Positions 13,742-16,536 of a stretch of 16,536 nt of DNA are shown here, in pieces. This DNA is from UBA9848 sp003454065 (GTDB taxonomy: Bacteria > Spirochaetota > Spirochaetia > Sphaerochaetales > Sphaerochaetaceae). Within the stretch, counting starts at the first letter, position 1. Each line of letters begins with the position of its first letter. The position numbers and the translations under genes are program-made. The notes below the pieces were generated by a model, which was given only the letters and a program-made list of their open reading frames with translations, ran no database searches and was not told where the DNA came from. Where the stretch lies: the NCBI GenBank assembly GCA_946629155.1, contig CAMOXM010000024.1, forward strand, positions 1 to 16,536. Direction: 5' to 3'.

Positions 13742-15833
13742 ATAGGAGATTAATCGCATCCACGCTGGGAATAGCCGATATCGCTCTGATGATTTTCTTC
13801 GAGCTGATATTGGCAGGCACCTCCAATTTGAAAGTGCCGCACAGCATGACGCCGTCGTTGTCTTCGAGGCGGCCTTCGAGAAGGTTTCCGTTGTGCTTCT
13901 TCACGGCAGACTCTATTTCTCCGAAAAGATCCGAAATGCGCTTGGACACTATTTTGAACTTGTAGATATTGGACGGGCGATCATCGTCCCACGATACGCT
14001 TATCATCCTGTCTTTGATTTCGGCCATATTCGGTATGTTGGGACAATTCTTCCTGTGGACTATTACGCCGCGGCCCCTGCTCACATATCCTATTATCGGA
14101 TCTCCCTTGACCGGATGACAGCATTTCGCAAATGAAATCATCATGTTCTTGTCCGCGCCTACAGACAGCGAGTCGGTGCTTTTCGAAGTTTCGACCTCCG
14201 TCTTGACTTTTTCGGAAGATACGGCAGACCTTTCCTTTTTCGCCTCATCGGTCTTAACGCTTATGGGATCCGCTTTCTGCCCTATCGTCTTATCCAGATT
14301 CTTGACCACCAAATCCTTGGTGAACATGATGGATGAATCGTGCTTGTTGAGGTATGATTTGATCTTGCGTCTCGCGCTTTGCGTAAAAGCGTATTTAAGC
14401 CAGTTCTCTCGCGGGGCTGCATTTTGCGATGTTATTATCTCAACTATGTTCGTATTCTTCAATGGCTCCGAAAGCGCAATGATGTTCCCGTTCGCCTTCG
14501 CCATCTGACATTTGTTGCCGACCTCCGAATGTATCGCATAAGCGAAATCCAGCGCGGTGGACCCCAACGGAAGCTCGATCGGCTTTCCCTTCGGGGTGAA
14601 AACGACAATCGTATCCTTCAGGAGATTGCTGGTTATATCCTCCATGAAGTTATCGCTCTCCTTGATTTCCTCCTGCCAATTCCTCATGCGGTTTATGAGC
14701 TTTAAAAACCTCTCCTTATCTTCGGCTTCCTTCCAGCCGCCCACCGCCTTTTCCCTGCCCGATTCCGCCTTATATGCCCAATGCGAAGCCACGCCGAAAT
14801 TAGCTACTGCGTCCATGTCGTAGGTTCTTATCTGAATCTCAAGCTGTTTCGCCTTTTTCTTGTCGTTCACGACAACCGTAGTATGCAGACTTTGGTAGTT
14901 GTTTGCCTTGGGAACGGCGATATAATCCTTGAAATGAGCATCCACCGGAGTCCAAAGCTCATGTATCAAACCGAGTATCGTATAACATTCCACGATGCTG
15001 TTGCAGATGATTCTCATTCCGTATATGTCCTGGATCTGCGTAACCTCACGTCCCCTGCGACGCATCTTCTGGTAAATCGAATACATGTGCTTGACACGAC
15101 TGTATATTTTTATGATGCCGCTGTCGATTCCGAAAACGGATAGGTTCCTGATTATCGTGTCCCTGACGTCTTCCAGGAATTTTTCCTGAGCGTCGGACTG
15201 TTCGCTGATGTAATCCTCTATCTGCTTGTAAGCATCAGGCTTGATGACCCTGAAAGCCTCGTCCTCAAGCCGGACCTTCAGCATGTTTATGCCAAGCCTG
15301 TCGGAAAGCGGCGCATACACGTCCAGGCATTCGAAGGCTATTTCCCTCGCTCTCTGCGAAGTCAGATACTTCAGCGTGCGCATGTTATGGAGCTTATCTG
15401 CAAGCTTGATGATTATGACCCTGGGGTCATCAACCATGGCGAAGAACATCTTTCGAATCGTCTGCGATTCCTGTTCGGATTTGCTGGTGACATCAATATT
15501 GCGTATCTTCGTCACTCCATCGACAAGGCTGGCAATTTCCTTTGAGAACATGCTCTCAATGTCCATGAACTTGTAATCGGTGTCTTCAAGAACATCGTGC
15601 AGGAGGCCGGCCGCTATTGTCGGAACATCCATCCCGATATCGACAAGCGTTTTCGCTACGGCTATCGGATGTATTATGTACGGTTCGCCGGACTTGCGGC
15701 ATTGTTCTGCGTGCGCATTATCCGCAAAGAACATGACCTTCCTGAGAAACGCCTTGTCCTTCTCCGAAAATTTCTCCAAACGCATGAGAAAAGATTCGGT
15801 CAAATCCGGATGTATAGCCTTATCAAACTCCAT
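13740..15833 (-). CDS. rel: Bifunctional (p)ppGpp synthetase/hydrolase, Rel/SpoT type
   Basis: The stringent-response enzyme that makes and breaks down (p)ppGpp, a cytoplasmic, ribosome-associated protein of 697 aa (E. coli SpoT about 702). Domains in order: an HD hydrolase with H41, HD at 79-80, ED at 83-84 and the KLADKLHNMRTL block at 143-154; a synthetase with YSRVKHMYSIYQKM (244-257), D269 in QIQDIYG, KDYIAVPKANNYQSLHTTV (302-320) and E332; TGS at about 407-470; a zinc-finger-like region with CC at 571-572, H593 and C597; and a C-terminal ACT domain (about 620-697). The intact HD residues mean hydrolysis should be active. Between the helical region and the zinc finger, residues 515-560 are Lys/Ser-rich and probably disordered, somewhat unusual. 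Its ATG overlaps the stop of the flavodiiron gene (TGATG), with no good ribosome site, so translation is coupled to that gene. Confidence 0.96.
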   Translation of the reverse strand: MEFDKAIHPDLTESFLMRLEKFSEKDKAFLRKVMFFADNAHAEQCRKSGEPYIIHPIAVAKTLVDIGMDVPTIAAGLLHDVLEDTDYKFMDIESMFSKEIASLVDGVTKIRNIDVTSKSEQESQTIRKMFFAMVDDPRVIIIKLADKLHNMRTLKYLTSQRAREIAFECLDVYAPLSDRLGINMLKVRLEDEAFRVIKPDAYKQIEDYISEQSDAQEKFLEDVRDTIIRNLSVFGIDSGIIKIYSRVKHMYSIYQKMRRRGREVTQIQDIYGMRIICNSIVECYTILGLIHELWTPVDAHFKDYIAVPKANNYQSLHTTVVVNDKKKAKQLEIQIRTYDMDAVANFGVASHWAYKAESGREKAVGGWKEAEDKERFLKLINRMRNWQEEIKESDNFMEDITSNLLKDTIVVFTPKGKPIELPLGSTALDFAYAIHSEVGNKCQMAKANGNIIALSEPLKNTNIVEIITSQNAAPRENWLKYAFTQSARRKIKSYLNKHDSSIMFTKDLVVKNLDKTIGQKADPISVKTDEAKKERSAVSSEKVKTEVETSKSTDSLSVGADKNMMISFAKCCHPVKGDPIIGYVSRGRGVIVHRKNCPNIPNMAEIKDRMISVSWDDDRPSNIYKFKIVSKRISDLFGEIESAVKKHNGNLLEGRLEDNDGVMLCGTFKLEVPANISSKKIIRAISAIPSVDAINLL

Positions 15834-16536
15834 CAGATTTTGGCGACCATCTCCTTGACTTTCGCAAAGTCTTCGGCCTCAGGATTCCAAAGCGACTTGA
15901 CCTCTTCCTCGATGACTTCGAAGCCGGCGTCCTTAAGCCTCTCCTTGAGAATCCTGTTCCCCTCACCGCTCCAGCCGTAGCAGCCGAACACGGCAGCCTT
16001 CTTGTTCTTGAATTTCAGCTGCTTGAGGAACGAAAGCCATCCGGACATGCTTGAAAGGATGTCGTTGCTCACGGTGGGAGATCCGACGATTATCGCCTTG
16101 CTTTTGAACACCTCGGTCATAACCTCGTTTTTATCGGATTTGGAAACGCTGAAGACCTTGACGACGGTATCCGGGTGCTGCAGAGACAACTCGTGCGAGA
16201 TTTCGCGCGCTATTCTTGCCGTTCCCTCCCACATCGTATCATATACGACGGTTATCCGGTCCTCCTGATACGCTTTCGACCATTCGGCATATTTGTCAAT
16301 GATTTGAAGCGGATTGTCTCTCCATATCACGCCATGGCTCGGGCAAATCATGCTTATGTTCAAGCCCATGCCCATGATTTCATCTATTTTCTTCGCCACC
16401 AGCATTGAAAACGGATTGAGTATATTCACATAGTACTTCAAAGCCTCTTTCATAAGAAGGCATTGGTTCGCCTTGTCGTTGTAAAGCTCTTCCACCGCGA
16501 AATGCTGCCCGAACGCATCATTGGAGAAAAGAATGT
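15833..16536 (-). CDS. fprA: Flavodiiron protein (FprA/ROO type), N-terminus beyond the window
   Basis: The C-terminal part of an oxygen- or NO-reducing flavodiiron protein. The frame is open to the right edge (ILFSNDAFGQH precedes the GTG at 16495), so that GTG is internal and the gene is partial. FSNDAFGQH and CPSHGVIWRDNP belong to the beta-lactamase-like diiron domain, the latter carrying the last histidine ligand; the HExHxD motif would be outside. The flavodoxin domain follows, with the FMN phosphate loop in VVYDTMWEGTARIA and the later SPTVSND and GCYGWSGEG loops around the flavin. In anaerobes this protein takes electrons from rubredoxins such as the fusion encoded at 3355-3972 and reduces O2 to water or NO to N2O. 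It ends in a one-base overlap with rel. Confidence 0.92.
   Translation of the reverse strand, partial: ILFSNDAFGQHFAVEELYNDKANQCLLMKEALKYYVNILNPFSMLVAKKIDEIMGMGLNISMICPSHGVIWRDNPLQIIDKYAEWSKAYQEDRITVVYDTMWEGTARIAREISHELSLQHPDTVVKVFSVSKSDKNEVMTEVFKSKAIIVGSPTVSNDILSSMSGWLSFLKQLKFKNKKAAVFGCYGWSGEGNRILKERLKDAGFEVIEEEVKSLWNPEAEDFAKVKEMVAKI

Overview
The window most likely comes from an anaerobic spirochaete, probably Treponema-like. This is an inference from three things. First, there are two lipoproteins whose lipoboxes carry Phe at -3 (FISC, FASC), which spirochaetal lipoboxes tolerate. Second, an outer-membrane beta-barrel-type protein implies a second membrane. Third, a stand-alone groES, an AsnA-type asparagine synthetase, a single bifunctional Rel and two flavin/rubredoxin oxygen-defence proteins suit a host-associated anaerobe. 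No rRNA or other marker gene is present, so the assignment is not proven.

Layout. Positions 1-57 hold a tandem repeat, followed by a plus-strand RseP-type membrane protease gene (206-1582). It converges with a minus-strand run that reads, in transcription order: groES (4378-4103), a flavin reductase-rubredoxin fusion (3972-3355), a broken phage-type DNA adenine methyltransferase (about 3337-2881) and the CCA-adding tRNA nucleotidyltransferase (2877-1615). Next, in coordinates, is a minus-strand lipoprotein/outer-membrane-protein pair (6768-4591). It is followed by a minus-strand pair of asparagine synthetase AsnA and a PLP aminotransferase (9213-6922), and a very large minus-strand lipoprotein (12261-9403) that ends at a textbook terminator. 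A divergent intergenic region then leads to a plus-strand CPA2-type antiporter (12436-13701). The antiporter converges with a minus-strand pair, flavodiiron protein (running off the right edge) and rel, whose stop and start codons overlap.

How the genes relate. The flavin reductase-rubredoxin fusion is the type of protein that feeds electrons to flavodiiron proteins, so the two oxygen/NO-defence parts lie at opposite ends of the window. Rel is translationally coupled behind the flavodiiron gene, which links the stringent-response enzyme to the same transcript. Good sigma70-like promoters can be read upstream of groES, the small lipoprotein, asnA, the large lipoprotein and the antiporter. Several of them have a 17-base spacer.

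The most notable observations are: (1) a decayed or phase-variable DNA adenine methyltransferase with a 9-base homopolymer tract and an in-frame gap, not covered by any single open frame; (2) a dispersed hairpin family that sits exactly at the 3' ends of minus-strand genes and in one case forms the last codons of the gene; (3) a 952-residue lipoprotein built from two diverged copies of one module joined by a minisatellite-encoded linker; and (4) an antiporter whose promoter is placed so close to its ATG that its mRNA should be almost leaderless.
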